Below are positions 11,801 through 22,500 of a stretch of 64,000 nt of DNA, piece after piece. Source of the stretch: Kordia sp. (lineage in GTDB: Bacteria > Bacteroidota > Bacteroidia > Flavobacteriales > Flavobacteriaceae); contig NZ_JAKVBC010000023.1 of the NCBI RefSeq assembly GCF_022447245.1, positions 1-64,000 on the forward strand. The letters run 5' to 3'. Under the pieces are notes generated by a model. It saw only the letters and a program-made list of their open reading frames with translations, ran no database searches and was not told the origin of the DNA. The number at the start of each line of letters is the position of its first letter. Position 1 is the stretch's first letter. The translations under genes were made by a program, and so were the position numbers.

Positions 11801-12381
11801 AATTGTTACGAAAAGACAGCATTCAAGAAGCAGTGGTTAATGTATACACTGATGCCAAAGAAGAAAAACAATTGGTCGCGTATGTTGTATCTACTATTGA
11901 AGAAAACATTACAGATGTACGAACACATTTAGCGGCAAGTCTTCCACTGTACATGTTGCCAGAAGCTTTTGTTCAATTGGATGCGATGCCATTAACGGTA
12001 AATGGAAAAGTAGACAGAAAAGCATTGCCAGATCCAGTTGGAAACAGCTTGCAAGTAACTACGGTTTACGAAGCACCAACCAACGAAATGCAATCCACTT
12101 TAGTCAGCTTAATTGCAAATGAACTAGGCAGAGAAGAAGATGCAATTGGAGTTGCGGACAACTTCTTTGATTTGGGAATCAACTCTATGAAACTCTTAAG
12201 AATCTTAGAATTCTTTAATACAAAATACAGTCTATCTGTAGCACCAGTGGCGATGTTTCAATATCCAAACATCAAAAGCTTTGTGAGCAGTTTAGACAAT
12301 TCAAACGAAGCAACAAAAGTTGTTGCAAAAGAAGAAGAAAACTTATCGGAAGCAGTAGACGAATTGATCGATTTACTATAA
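5818..12381 (+). CDS. NRPS subunit N2: docking-C-A(Phe)-T-C-A(Ser)-T
   Basis: This 2187-residue dimodular synthetase begins at the ATG at 5818, where the TubC-type docking domain starts; an earlier in-frame ATG at 5767 lies inside the hydroxylase gene and adds 17 residues with no counterpart in the other docking domains. Module 1 has HHIISDG (about 6435-6455), YTSGSTG (about 7861), code DAFTIAAVC (Phe-like) and LGGQS (Ser1068). Module 2 has HHIISDG (about 9585-9605), YTSGTTG, code DVWHVSYID (Ser-like, compare DVWHLSLID) and an unusual T motif LGINS: Ile2121 replaces the second glycine, while the carrier Ser2123 is present. The C-terminus ends ELIDLL and lacks the usual docking tail, consistent with the next protein being a KS-first polyketide synthase rather than a docking-domain NRPS. 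Confidence 0.95.
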   Translation: MEKIKEIIRTLKKEQVKLVLNGDNIEVVSYNNKLTPEQINLIKTNKEDIISYLKGMDTNDEVEQIPALEEANNYRLSDAQKRMWIICQLESSSVAYNMPLQMPLDGEYDIDTFKRAIDATIDRHEILRTVFKEDENGEVRQWILDRETLGFEVNQFELQNESNPEAVAKQLIEDDTYQPFDLSNGPLLRASIFQIAANKYIFYYNMHHIISDGWSLNVLANDVMHYYTSFMSNSTPTLPELRVHYKDYSAWRASTQENGGDAKDKAYWTEKLGGELTLLDLPRQSQRPKYKTNNGNSLQTYLSADIAAKLNAYNQQAQGSLFIGILSTLNVLLQKYTNKKDIIIGSPIVGRDHPDLQNQIGFYVNSLVLRNQVDTEKTFTNFYNEVRENVFESFKYKSYPFDRLVEDLNVPYDMSRTPIFDISLTLHETIRGLDTNTCLDEITERTGTVSKNDIEFHFQQIEDVILFKINYNSDLYDSKTLQLFMKHFKQLITNILENPNTPIDELHYLNQEEQQQLIYDFNAITLDYDRNATLLTEFDKQVESKPDVPALVFNNTTLTYKELDALSNKLARCLIKEYEVKKGDFVGIHLDRSEMVLVSMMAILKAGAAYVPIDPAYPEDRKEYMTTDSNISLLISSTNYMFDLDFFEGIVFSIDVEFEADEFSAAALDINVQPTDGAYIIYTSGSTGKPKGVLVPHKGIVNTALACINTMYYGECKKSLQFASFSFDASAFETFNALLAGSSLYIADERERKTPEFLTAFIEENAIESATLPPSYFKFMDTDRLNSLKVLITAGEPPVLEQVKKFLANGGIFFNAYGPTETSVCSSAFKMTSESNTDTNIPIGFPIPNAQMYVLDENNNLVAPGIIGEICIGGLGLADGYLNREQLTAEKFINNPFRTGERLYKTGDLGILLPNGTIEFQGRKDDQVKIRGHRIELGEISARLEAKEDIEEVVLLVNEEEDEKLLAAYIVASKTQKITELRQYLLQTLPEYMVPNHFIQVGAIPLTVNGKVDKKTLLRLGSNKVTDEKEYVAPRNDIEKRISEIWAKSLNVEKVSVEDDFFLLGGQSLKATALISTYEREFQVRISLKQLFENTTLEAHSKLIEDGRKETFTNIPTVSEAESYAISDAQRRLWVLSRFDGASVAYNIPFSMRLNIEDVASFRKAIFTAIERHEMLRTIFKKDASGEVRQWVVPTNELNFTIQEEDFRSQDNSAEAVQNYITQDAYKPFDLENGPLLRASLLQVAEAEYVFYCNMHHIISDGWSMDVLMKDVNTYYETLRNGEEVTQEALSIQYKDYAAWHLDQIEGEAYAKERKYWANKLRGTIPAINLPSQRQRPQIKTYNGRTLKTNINAETTEAIRDFIAENGGSLFTFALAGFNAMIHRYTGEKDITIGTPVAGRNHADLQNQIGFYVNTLALRNSVTSEEDFETFYNRVKVDTIADLDNQMYPFDRLVEDLESTIDTSRNAIFDIMLIVQNIGDIKQEVESVSTAAIQDLGVTRAKFDLSLTLEERVDTIEMHITFNTDVYEQSLVEQFVMHFTEMLSVVTTAPSLPIGTFDFLREEDTLQLAAFNETEVAYSEANTIVELFAAQVQATPDKTALVFEGESLTYRELDEKSNQLANYIRTLSLDNNLIPICVDRSLEMLIGIWAVLKSGNAYVPIDPAYPQSRIDYILNDIQANYILTNAASNNVTLENVERVELDNFTYNVYSKDAVNVNIDENTLAYCIYTSGTTGNPKGVLNAHAGLRNRILWMRDELAVDDNAVLLQKTPYVFDVSVWELTMPFITGATLVVALPGGHMDPEYLQNTIQEQNVSLVHFVPSMLNIFIDVAKAEKLANLNYIVCSGEALSSTTVEKTKALLPNVQLYNYYGPTEAAIDVTSINLTDINTAEEGVSIGRPVANTQLYIVNDMMNLQPVGVVGELLIGGIQVAKGYMNKTLLTAEKFIENPFEAEGNVYKTGDLVRWLPNGTIEFIGRKDNQVKIRGNRIELGAVENQLLRKDSIQEAVVNVYTDAKEEKQLVAYVVSTIEENITDVRTHLAASLPLYMLPEAFVQLDAMPLTVNGKVDRKALPDPVGNSLQVTTVYEAPTNEMQSTLVSLIANELGREEDAIGVADNFFDLGINSMKLLRILEFFNTKYSLSVAPVAMFQYPNIKSFVSSLDNSNEATKVVAKEEENLSEAVDELIDLL

Positions 12382-12417
12382 GATCACACTACGCAAGTTA
12401 CCTAAACAAAACTAAAA

Positions 12418-12455
12418 CAATCCCAGTCATATTGATTGCAATATGATTGGGATTG
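12418..12455 (+). terminator. Strong hairpin between N2 and the PKS gene
   Basis: A 17-bp inverted repeat with one G-U pair and the 4-base loop ATTG occupies the N2-PKS gap, 36 bases after the N2 stop and 21 before the PKS ATG. It lacks a long U-run (TATTAAAT follows). It could attenuate transcription into the second half of the operon or set the NRPS:PKS ratio. Confidence 0.5.
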
Positions 12456-12476
12456 TATTAAATCGTATGAACTCTT

Positions 12477-15400
12477 ATGAAAAAAGAAATTAGAAAGAAA
12501 GATATCGCTATCGTAGGATTCGCAGGTAGATTTCACGGCTCTAAAGATGTTCGTGAATTCTGGGAAAACCTATTGCAAGGCAAGGAATTAGTTCAGTTTT
12601 TTGATGAAGACGAATTGCTAGCAAAAGGAGTTGATGCTACTACAATACAGCACCCAGACTATGTACCAGTTGAATCTATTGTGGACAAAGCAGAAAGTTT
12701 TGATTATGCATTCTTTGGATACACAAAAGAAGAAGCCAATGAAATGGATCCGCAAATAAGAATGATGCACGAACTTTCTTGGGCTGCCTTAGAAGATGCA
12801 GGTTGTAATCCAGACACATATTCAGGGAAAGTCGGTGCTTTTTTAGCTGCATCAGAGCATATGAATTGGTTGGCACATACTGCGTTGAAGAAATCGGAAA
12901 TCATAAATCCTTTTTACCAATCTAGATTAAGAAACAAAGACTTTGTAAGCACTTTAGTATCGTATAGCTTAAACTTAAAAGGACCAAGTTACCATACTTC
13001 TACAGCATGCTCAAGCTCGTTAGTTTCCACACATATTGCGTGTAGAAGTTTGCTATTGAGAGAATGTTCTGTAGCATTGGCTGGAGGCGTTAGCTTAACG
13101 ACAGATACAGCGACAGGTTATGTACATAAAGAAGGCGCGATTACTTCTAAAGATGGTCACAGTCGTAGTTTCGATCAAGAATCAACAGGTTGTGTAAAAG
13201 CAAATGGAGGTGCTATTGTAGTCTTAAAACGCATGGAAGATGCAATTAACGATAACGATCATATCTATGCAATTATTCGCGGAACCGCTACAAATAATGA
13301 TGGAAAAGACAAAGCAGGCTATACAGCACCAAGTGTGGACGGACAAGCAAATTGTATCAAACTTGCACAAAAATTTGGCAACGTTCCACACGATTCTATT
13401 AGCTATGTTGAAGCGCACGGAACCGCAACGCATTTAGGTGATGCCATTGAAGTTTCTGCCTTAAACGAAGCATTCAATAACGATACGACACATTCCTGTG
13501 CTATCGGATCTTTAAAATCTAATTTAGGACATTTAGACGTAGTTGCTGGTGTTGCGGGTTTGATGAAAACAGCATTCGCATTAAAAAACAGAAAAATCCC
13601 TGCAACATTGCATTACAACACGCCAAATGCAATGATCAATTTTGAATCAGGTCCATTTTATGTAAATACTGAACTCACAGATTGGTCTCCAAAAGATGGA
13701 GAAGCTTTGCGCGCAGGTGTTAGCAGTTTTGGAGTTGGAGGAACCAATGCACACGTAATCTTAGAAGAGTTTGTTGCAGAAAACACTTCCCTTTCTAAAA
13801 GATCATTTCAAGTATATCCAATATCTGCAAAAACAGAGACAGCTTTAGAAAATTATACTATCACATTTAAAGACTTTTTGAAAAATTCAGATGCCAACGC
13901 AGCAGATATAGCGTATACATTGGCAACTGGAAGAAAGCATTTTGAGAAAAGAACTTTCTTACTCACGGATAACAACAATCAACTTGTACAAAATGAAGTG
14001 CAAGCTGTTCAAGTAAGTAATGAACTTGTATTTGTATTCTCAAGTACAGCGAATACTTCGTTAGCACCATTACTAGCCATCAGTGAAGAAGAAACATACA
14101 TAAAAGAAATTGTAAATACTGCATTCCAAACATTGGAGCAACTTACAGGAAAGAAAGTTCAAGATATCATTGATGAAATTCAAAGCGAAGGAAATCAAAC
14201 ACCATATGCTGAACTTATTACATTTATAACAGAATATGCATTCGCAAAATATGCAAGGAATATTGGCATTGCCCCAACAAGTTTAATAGGAGATGGTATT
14301 GGTGAACTTACCGCTTTATGTGTTGCAGAAGCGTGTTCATTTGAAGATGGTTTACAAGTTTGTATCAATCGTGTAAATGCCTCTGAAAATATATCTTCTC
14401 TTACAGATGCATTAGCAACGATCAAAACACAAGAACCAAGTGTTCCTGTAATATCAGGAAAAGAAAATAGTAACAGAGCAAACGCTATTGAAGTGAATGT
14501 TGGTACAAGTGACTCACAAGTTTCTCAAACAACAGCAGCACTTTCAGTAAACCTAGTAAGTACGGCAGATACTTTACAAACATTAAGAACAGCAATTGGA
14601 ACTTTATGGAGCTGCGGCGTTGCCATTGATTGGCAAATGTATTACAATGGAGAAACTCGTTGTAAAACTTCGGTGCCGACGTATCAATTTGATTACAATG
14701 CTTTGGACTTTAAAGTGAATCCTTTTGCAACGATGTTTGCTGGTTCACTTTCTGCGGACACCGTACAACCTATTGAAAATTGGTTCTATCACAAAAGCTG
14801 GAAGAAATCAATACTCACAAGTAATACAAAATTTGACACCAAAGATGGAGTGCTCATTTTCTCTGAGAAAAACTCCTTGTCAAGTGTATTAAAGAACAAC
14901 TTGATCACTGAAAATCAGAATGTATTTGAAGTATTTAGAGGTGTACGATTTGAAAACTTTGAAAAATTACAATTTGGAATTTTACACGAAGAGGCATCAG
15001 ATTATGTACAGTTGTTTAATGCATTAAACTTAGAAAATGTTAGCTGCGGTCATATCATATATAATTGGAGTTTAGAAGGAACTACAAAAGAAGAAATTAC
15101 AACAGCATTTTTGCCATTATTCCATATTTGCAAAGCGCTTACAAGCTATAAGACTGATGTTAAAAAGAAATTGACCATCATTACCAACTTTGGGAATAAT
15201 GTACTTGGCAATGAGACGCAAAACATTTTAGCGACAACTATTGCTACAATTGCAAGGATTTTAGCAGATGAACATCCAACTATATTTACACAAATCATTG
15301 ATATTGATGTAGGAAAAACACATCCAGATAATTTACGTGTTATTTGTGATGAACTCAAATTCAATACTACCAACACAAGTGTCGCATACAGAAATAATCA

Positions 15401-16499
15401 ACGTTGGGTAGACTGTAACGAGAACCTTACGCTAATTGAAAAACCTAACATTGCTATTGATGCTAAGAAAGTATACTTGATTACAGAAGGATTGAGCGCA
15501 GTAGGAAGTGCTATTGCGAAATATTTAATCAAAACATACAATGCGCAAGTAGTTCTAACGGGTAAAGAAGCCTTACCAGAAGAAGATACATGGAATACAC
15601 ACTTAGAAAATGATAGCGTATTAGCACGAAAGATAGACAGGCTTAAAAAACTGAAAAAAGAAAGTAAGACGCTCTTATATGTTGCATTAGACACGGCTGA
15701 TATTGAAAGTTTTACAACTACAATTGCTAACATAGGAGCTGATGTAGGCACTATTTCTGGTGTCATTCATACCAAAGCAGATGCTGACAAACAAACAGCA
15801 GAAACCATTGCAGATATGAGCCTTGCAAGTGTTCAAATGCAATTAGACGCAAGCATACAGGAAATACAAAATCTAGCAGAAGCATTTGCGAATACTTCGT
15901 TAGACTTCGTATGGATACAATCGAGTGTAAGTACTATAATAGGAGGCGAAAATAAAACTATAGAAGCGGCTGCTAGTCAATATGTTGACGCTTTTATACA
16001 ACCATACAGAAACTGGATTTCGGTACACCTAGATGAAGCTGTGAATGAAGCAGATCTTGCAACTGTTTTTGAACAAACGCTGCATTATAAATCTTTAAAA
16101 CAATGTGTAGTTGCAACTAGAAATCCGAATGCACTTTTAAAAGCAAAAAATGCACTAAAAGAAGCAGAAGAAGTCATAGATCAACATGCCATTACAAGAA
16201 AGCAAAATTACATTCCGCCAGAAACAGAAACGGAGCAAAGCTTAGTAGGCATCTGGGAAGATTTTCTTGGATTTGATGACATAGGCGTCACCGAAAACTT
16301 TTTTGAATTAGGAGGCGATTCGCTCAAAGCAATGACACTCATTAAACGAATTCACAAGCACTACAACGTAGAGATAAGTCTACTTGACTTTTTCTCAAAA
16401 CCAACCGTAAAAGAACTAGCTGTTGAGATAGACATCGCGCTAGAAGTACATAAATCAACAATTGAAAACGAAAAGAGAACCAACATAATTAAAATATAA
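12477..16499 (+). CDS. Type I polyketide synthase module P: KS-AT(dead)-KR(dead)-ACP
   Basis: The 1340-residue protein begins with a complete ketosynthase (about 8-440): active Cys178 in TACSSS, His314 in EAHGTA and His352 in NLGH. Next comes a shortened acyltransferase-like region ending in the usual post-AT linker (PTYQFDY near residue 740); its GHSxGE active site reads GDGIGE (605-610), so the nucleophilic serine is Gly607, and the GQGSQ motif is absent. A ketoreductase-like region (about 750-1200) has TEGLSAVG (1003-1010) instead of TGGTGxLG, and Glu1163 where the catalytic Tyr is expected 13 residues after Ser1150. The ACP has LGGDS (Ser1282). The module should extend the N2 chain by a C2 unit without reduction, and needs an acyltransferase from elsewhere; none is in the window. 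The tail ends NIIKI, matching N3's docking domain. Confidence 0.9.
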   Translation: MKKEIRKKDIAIVGFAGRFHGSKDVREFWENLLQGKELVQFFDEDELLAKGVDATTIQHPDYVPVESIVDKAESFDYAFFGYTKEEANEMDPQIRMMHELSWAALEDAGCNPDTYSGKVGAFLAASEHMNWLAHTALKKSEIINPFYQSRLRNKDFVSTLVSYSLNLKGPSYHTSTACSSSLVSTHIACRSLLLRECSVALAGGVSLTTDTATGYVHKEGAITSKDGHSRSFDQESTGCVKANGGAIVVLKRMEDAINDNDHIYAIIRGTATNNDGKDKAGYTAPSVDGQANCIKLAQKFGNVPHDSISYVEAHGTATHLGDAIEVSALNEAFNNDTTHSCAIGSLKSNLGHLDVVAGVAGLMKTAFALKNRKIPATLHYNTPNAMINFESGPFYVNTELTDWSPKDGEALRAGVSSFGVGGTNAHVILEEFVAENTSLSKRSFQVYPISAKTETALENYTITFKDFLKNSDANAADIAYTLATGRKHFEKRTFLLTDNNNQLVQNEVQAVQVSNELVFVFSSTANTSLAPLLAISEEETYIKEIVNTAFQTLEQLTGKKVQDIIDEIQSEGNQTPYAELITFITEYAFAKYARNIGIAPTSLIGDGIGELTALCVAEACSFEDGLQVCINRVNASENISSLTDALATIKTQEPSVPVISGKENSNRANAIEVNVGTSDSQVSQTTAALSVNLVSTADTLQTLRTAIGTLWSCGVAIDWQMYYNGETRCKTSVPTYQFDYNALDFKVNPFATMFAGSLSADTVQPIENWFYHKSWKKSILTSNTKFDTKDGVLIFSEKNSLSSVLKNNLITENQNVFEVFRGVRFENFEKLQFGILHEEASDYVQLFNALNLENVSCGHIIYNWSLEGTTKEEITTAFLPLFHICKALTSYKTDVKKKLTIITNFGNNVLGNETQNILATTIATIARILADEHPTIFTQIIDIDVGKTHPDNLRVICDELKFNTTNTSVAYRNNQRWVDCNENLTLIEKPNIAIDAKKVYLITEGLSAVGSAIAKYLIKTYNAQVVLTGKEALPEEDTWNTHLENDSVLARKIDRLKKLKKESKTLLYVALDTADIESFTTTIANIGADVGTISGVIHTKADADKQTAETIADMSLASVQMQLDASIQEIQNLAEAFANTSLDFVWIQSSVSTIIGGENKTIEAAASQYVDAFIQPYRNWISVHLDEAVNEADLATVFEQTLHYKSLKQCVVATRNPNALLKAKNALKEAEEVIDQHAITRKQNYIPPETETEQSLVGIWEDFLGFDDIGVTENFFELGGDSLKAMTLIKRIHKHYNVEISLLDFFSKPTVKELAVEIDIALEVHKSTIENEKRTNIIKI

Positions 16500-16503
16500 A
16501 AAA

Positions 16504-19500
16504 ATGTTACAGCTTATAAACAAACTCAAAGAAGCTAATATTGATGTATTAGTTAAAGGGAACGATCTTGAATTACACTTTGATCAAGCTGAAATTAGTC
16601 CTGAATTGTTACAAGAATTAAAAGAAAACAAGCAGGAGTTAATTCAATTCTTAAAAAAATACAAAGTTGATGCTGAAAATAATGCCATTAAAGCAATTGA
16701 CGAAGCTGAAAACTATGAATTGTCTGATTCACAAAAAAGATTATGGATTGTGAGTCAAACAGTAGAAGGTTCTACAGCGTATAATATGCCAACGCATAAG
16801 CATGTAGCACGTATTGAAGATGTTGAAAGTTTCGAAAAAGCATTGACTACAGTCGTAGAAAGACATGAAATTTTACGTACGGTATTCAGAAAAGATACCA
16901 ATGGTGAAATCAAACAATGGATTTTACCAACAGCGCAAGTATCATGCACAGTAACGCAAAAAGACTTTAGTAACGAAGCCGATGCACAAACTGCTGCACT
17001 TGCGTATGCAAAAGAAGATGCTTTCAAACCATTTGATTTAGAAAATGGACCTCTATTTAAGGTAAGCTTATTGAAAGTTTCAGACAATCATACTATTTTA
17101 TATTATAATATGCATCACATCATTAGTGATGGTTGGTCAATGGATGTTTTAGGTAGAGAATTAATGGCAAGCTACCAAGCATTCAAAGCTGGAAAAACAC
17201 CAGAATTACCTGAACTTCCAATTCAATACAAAGACTATGCTGCATGGCAATTGACACAGTTGGAAGGTGAGTCGTTACAAGAAGATAGAGCGTACTGGAC
17301 CGATAAACTTTCGGGCCAATTACCAGTGCTAAACTTACCAAGTACACTCACAAGACCATTAGTAAAAACATTCAATGGGAACAGTTTAGGAACGTACATT
17401 AGTGAAAAAACAGTTCAAAAACTACGCAGCTACACCAAACAAGAAAATGGAAGTCTTTTCATGGGATTATTAGGTGTACTCAACGTTTTATTATACAAAT
17501 ACACAGGACAAAAAGACATCGTAATTGGTACAGCAACTGCAGGAAGAGAACACGCAGATTTAGAAAACCAAATAGGTTTTTACATCAATACTTTACCATT
17601 GCGAAGTCAAGTAAACGAGGATGCTTCATTTAGCTCATTCTTTACCGATGTAAAAGAAACAACGTTGACAGCGTACAAGCACCAATCATATCCGTTTGAT
17701 CGTCTAGTAAAAGACCTTGACGTGATGCGTGATGCTTCAAGAAGTATGGTGTTCGACACGATGATTACCTATCAAAACATCGGAGATCGTTCCAAAAAAG
17801 CAATCAGCAGTGACGTAGATATTGATGCCATTACAGACTTAGGTAGCTGTATTGCTAAATTGGATATCTCAATTTTCTTTGAAGAATTAGGAGATATGTT
17901 ATCTATGATGATTAGCTACAATGCGGATGTGTATGAAGCTTCTATGATTGAAAAATTCATGAGAAGTTTCAAAACATTATTAGATACTGTAGTTGAAAAT
18001 CCAGAAGCACAAATTAACAAACTACAATACATTTCAGAAAGCGAAGTACAAACCTTAGTAACTGCATTTAATGATACTGACGTTGCGTACGATACGCCAG
18101 AAACGTTCGTAGCTAATTTCCAGGCACAAGTTGCACAAACACCAGACAGTGTAGCCTTGTCATTTAAAGGGAAAGAGTTTACGTTTAGCGAATTAGATGC
18201 AAAATCAAATCAACTAGCAAACTGCTTAATAGAAGAACTTTCTATTGCAAAAGGCGACATCATTGGTGTACAAATGGATCATGACGAATGGTTAATGATT
18301 TCTGTACTTGCCGTTCTAAAAGCAGGAGCGGTATATGTGCCGATCAATCCAGAACTGCCAGAAGCAAGCAAAGAACACATTGCTACTGATACGAGTATGA
18401 GACTATTAATGTCTACGGCATACTACGCATTTGAATTGGATTACTTTGATGGTGACACTTTCATCATCGACTTAGAATATACAGAAGACGAATTTGAAAC
18501 TACTCCAGTTGCTGTTGAACTTACAAAAGACGACTTGGCATACATGATCTTTACATCAGGTTCTACAGGAAAGCCTAAAGGTGTAATGATTGCAAATGGT
18601 TCTTTTGTGAATTACCTAAATTGGGCAAAAGCAACCTATAAAACAAAAGAATTACAAAACTTTGACTTCGGATTCTTTACATCCATTTCGTTCGATTTGA
18701 CAATTACAAGTATGTTTTTACCTCTTGTAAGCGGAAGTGCGGTACGTGTATTGGAAAAAGAAACCAACGTATTAGAAACATTACGAACCTATTTGGAAAG
18801 CAATATTTCTTGCATCAAACTAACGCCTGCACACATCAGTCTATTAAAAGACGCGACAGATCTAAATACAAGTGTACAAATGGCAATTGTTGGTGGAGAA
18901 GCAATGCAAAATCATCACGTAGAAATTTTACGTTCGTTGAATCCTGAAATGAGAATTTACAACGAATACGGTCCAACAGAAGCAACAGTTGGATGTGTAG
19001 TACGTGAAATTACAACTACAGACGAAAAAATACTCATTGGAACACCAATTGCCAATACGCAGATCTTCATCTTAGATGAGAATAAAAATCTTGTGACCTC
19101 TGGAGTAGAAGGCGAAATGTATATCGGAGGAAAAGGTCTAGCAAAAGGCTATCTAAACCGTCCTGAACTTACCGCAGAAAAATTTGTACAAAGTCCTTTT
19201 GATGCAAATGAAACACTATACAAAACAGGTGATATCGCTAGATGGGATGAGACTGGAAATATAGATTACATCGGAAGAGTTGACAATCAAGTAAAAATCA
19301 AAGGATACCGAATTGAATTAGGTGAAATTGAAGCGAAAATGTCATCTAAACAAAATATCAAGCAAGCAGTTGTAACGGTATTGGAATATAAGTTCGAGAA
19401 AGTAATCGCAGCTTACTATGCGACTTCAGATACAACTGAATCCGTTGACAAGTCTGAATTACGTGAAGCGTTGAGCAAGGAATTGCCATCGTACATGCTT

Positions 19501-22500
19501 CCAAATTACTTTATCGAATTGGATGAAATTCCATTAACGTCAAATGGTAAAGTTGCTGTATCTGAATTGCCAGGCATCACAGAAGACGATGTTATCAAAG
19601 AAACATACATCGCACCAAACACAGAAGAAGAAAGAATATTAGCTTCTGTTTGGGAAGAGATTTTAGGAAGAGATCAAATCAGTATCAAAGACAATTTCTA
19701 CAATCTTGGAGGTGACTCTATTAAATCGATTCAAATTGGTTCTCGCTTGAATCAATTAGGATACAAATTAGGTGTAGAGCACATGCTGAAAAATCCAGTA
19801 TTGGAAGATTTAGCAAAATACTTAGAAGTAAATCTAAGAGTTGCAGATCAGGCGACGGTTTCTGGAGAAGTTGCATTGACACCAATTCAGCACTTCTTCT
19901 TCAGCGAGCCATCCATTCCAGTAGTGGAACATTTCAATCAATCAGTACTATTAAAAAGTCCAGATGCAGTAGATACCGAAATAATTTCGAGATGCATTGC
20001 AGACTTAGTATCACATCACGATGCCTTACGTATGGTATGTGGTCAAGAAGATGGCGTATGGGTTCAAACAAACAAACCAATGTCCGACGATGCGTATGAA
20101 GTACTATTCTACGATCTTACTGATACAGAAGATGCGTTGGCAGAAATGAGACGTTTAGGCAATGAAATACAATCTACTATTGACTTAGCAAACGGACCAT
20201 TATTAAGAGTTGGACATTTCAGACTTGCAGATGGAGATCGTTTCGCGTTTATCCTACATCACTTAGTAGTAGATGGTGTTTCTTGGCGAATCATTTTAGA
20301 AGACTTTACCACACTATTTGAAGCATATACGCAAGATGAAACAGCAGAATTGCCATTAAAAACAGATTCTTTCCAATTGTGGAGTTCAAAACTGCAAGTA
20401 TATGCGACCAGCGAAAAAATGCAAAAAGAACGCAGCTATTGGGAAGCTGTGTGTGAAAACGAAATTGCACCAATTCCAGCTAATGAAGGTGTAGATACAA
20501 GTCTATTCAAATATGATGATACCGTATCATTCGAATTAAATACAGAAATTACAGAATTGCTCTTATCAAGAGTACACGGTGTATACAATACAGAAATCAA
20601 CGATTTACTATTAGCTTCTTTAGGACTCGCCGTACAAAATACATTCGGACTTGACCAAGCCGTTGTAAAAATGGAAGGTCATGGTAGAGAAGATATCTTA
20701 GAAAATGTTGACATCAACAGAACGGTAGGTTGGTTTACATCAGTTTATCCTTTCGTAGTTGATGTTGCGAATTGTGAAGATAACAATGACGCTTTAATTC
20801 AAGTAAAAGAAGACTTACGCAAAATACCAAACAAAGGAGTTGGGTATGGCATCTTAAAATACTTAACTGAAGACTTTACAGCGAACATTCAGCCATCAAT
20901 CGTATTCAACTATCTAGGAGATTTTGGAGCGACACAGGAAAAATTCGAAAACAAAAAACTACAACAAGCCAATGAAAGTATCGGAATTGGAATTTCCAAA
21001 GAAAATGGAAGCGATACCTTGTTAAGTGTTTTTGGAATGATTGGTTCTGGTCAACTGCAAATTTCAGTAGATTTCCAAAAAGGAAGCATTGACAAAGACA
21101 AAGTGCAAGCGTTGATGGATGCATATAAGTTGAACTTAACAAAATTCATTTACGAATTATCAAAAGAAGAAAAATCGTATCTAACAGCATCTGATGTAAC
21201 CTATAAAAACTTATCAAAAGGAGTATTAGCAAAACTCAATGCAGAAAATACGCTTGAAGACATCTACGAACTATCTCCATTACAACAAGGTATGTATTAC
21301 CACTGGAAAAGAGATACAAGTACTACACAATATTTTGAGCAAATAACCTACCGATTAAAAACCAACAAATTGCCTATCGATGCGGTACAAGAAGCCTTTA
21401 AGCAATTGGTGGCTAGACATACAATTTTACGTACGAGTTTCACAGATGAATTCGATGGAACCTTATTACAAATAGTTCATAAAACAGTTGCAGAAGCATT
21501 CGAATTTGAACAATTTGACGGTGAAGCAACGACACAAAATATTGAAGCATACGTAAAACGTGTAAAAGCAGAAGACAATCAAAGAGGTTTTGCCTTAAAT
21601 GTGCCATCTCAAATGCGCTTAACACTATTACAACTCACAGAAGATTCATTTGAGTTTATCTGGAGTTTCCACCACATACTTATGGATGGTTGGTGTGTAA
21701 GCATGCTGATCAATGAGTTCTATCAAATACTCAATAGCATCATCAATGGACAATCGGTTGCACTATCAAAACCACTACCATATTCTGACTATATCAAGTG
21801 GTTAGACAATGTAGACAAAGAAACATCCTTAAGTTACTGGGATACTTATGTGTCTGGTTACAATGATATTGCAGAAGTTCCTTTCGAATTGCAAGAAGTA
21901 GATGAAACTGCCTTCAATAAAATTCACGAATTATTAATGTTTGAGGGCGAATCATACCAAAAAATCAAGGAATTATGTAGCACATTAGCAATCACGCAAA
22001 ACACATTCATTCAAGGAGTTTGGGGATATCTTTTATCAAGATATAACAATGCAAAAGATGTGATCTATGGAACGATTGTTTCTGGTAGACCAACAGATTT
22101 ACTAGGTGTAGAAAGCATGATAGGATTATTCATCAATACAATTCCTGTTCGTGTGCAATACGGAAGTGAAGACACACCTGAAAGCTTATTGAAAAAGCTT
22201 CAAATAACAGCGGCTGAAGGAAATTCGCATCACTATGTGGGACTTTCTGAAATTCTATCGCGTCAAACATCTATAGAAAACTTTATCAATCACATTCTCG
22301 TATTTGAAAACTATCCATTACAAGATACCATCAAAGAGGATTTGGAAAGCACAAAATCTGAAGCACTCGAATTAGAAGTAGAAGCAATGAATGTTTCGGA
22401 ACGTAGTAACTACGACTTTGAAATCATTGCTGCTCCAGGAAAAGATTCGTTAGGAATTAAATTTGAGTACAACTCAAGTAGATATGATACCGAACTCATT

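Noticed and set aside
15398-15766. Antisense open frames of 100-160 codons (also near 255-728, 22731-23060, 24057-24422, 52609-52989)
   Set aside because: They lie wholly opposite conserved NRPS/PKS domains, have low-complexity Ser/Leu/Cys-rich translations and no recognisable motif; they are shadows of the coding strand.
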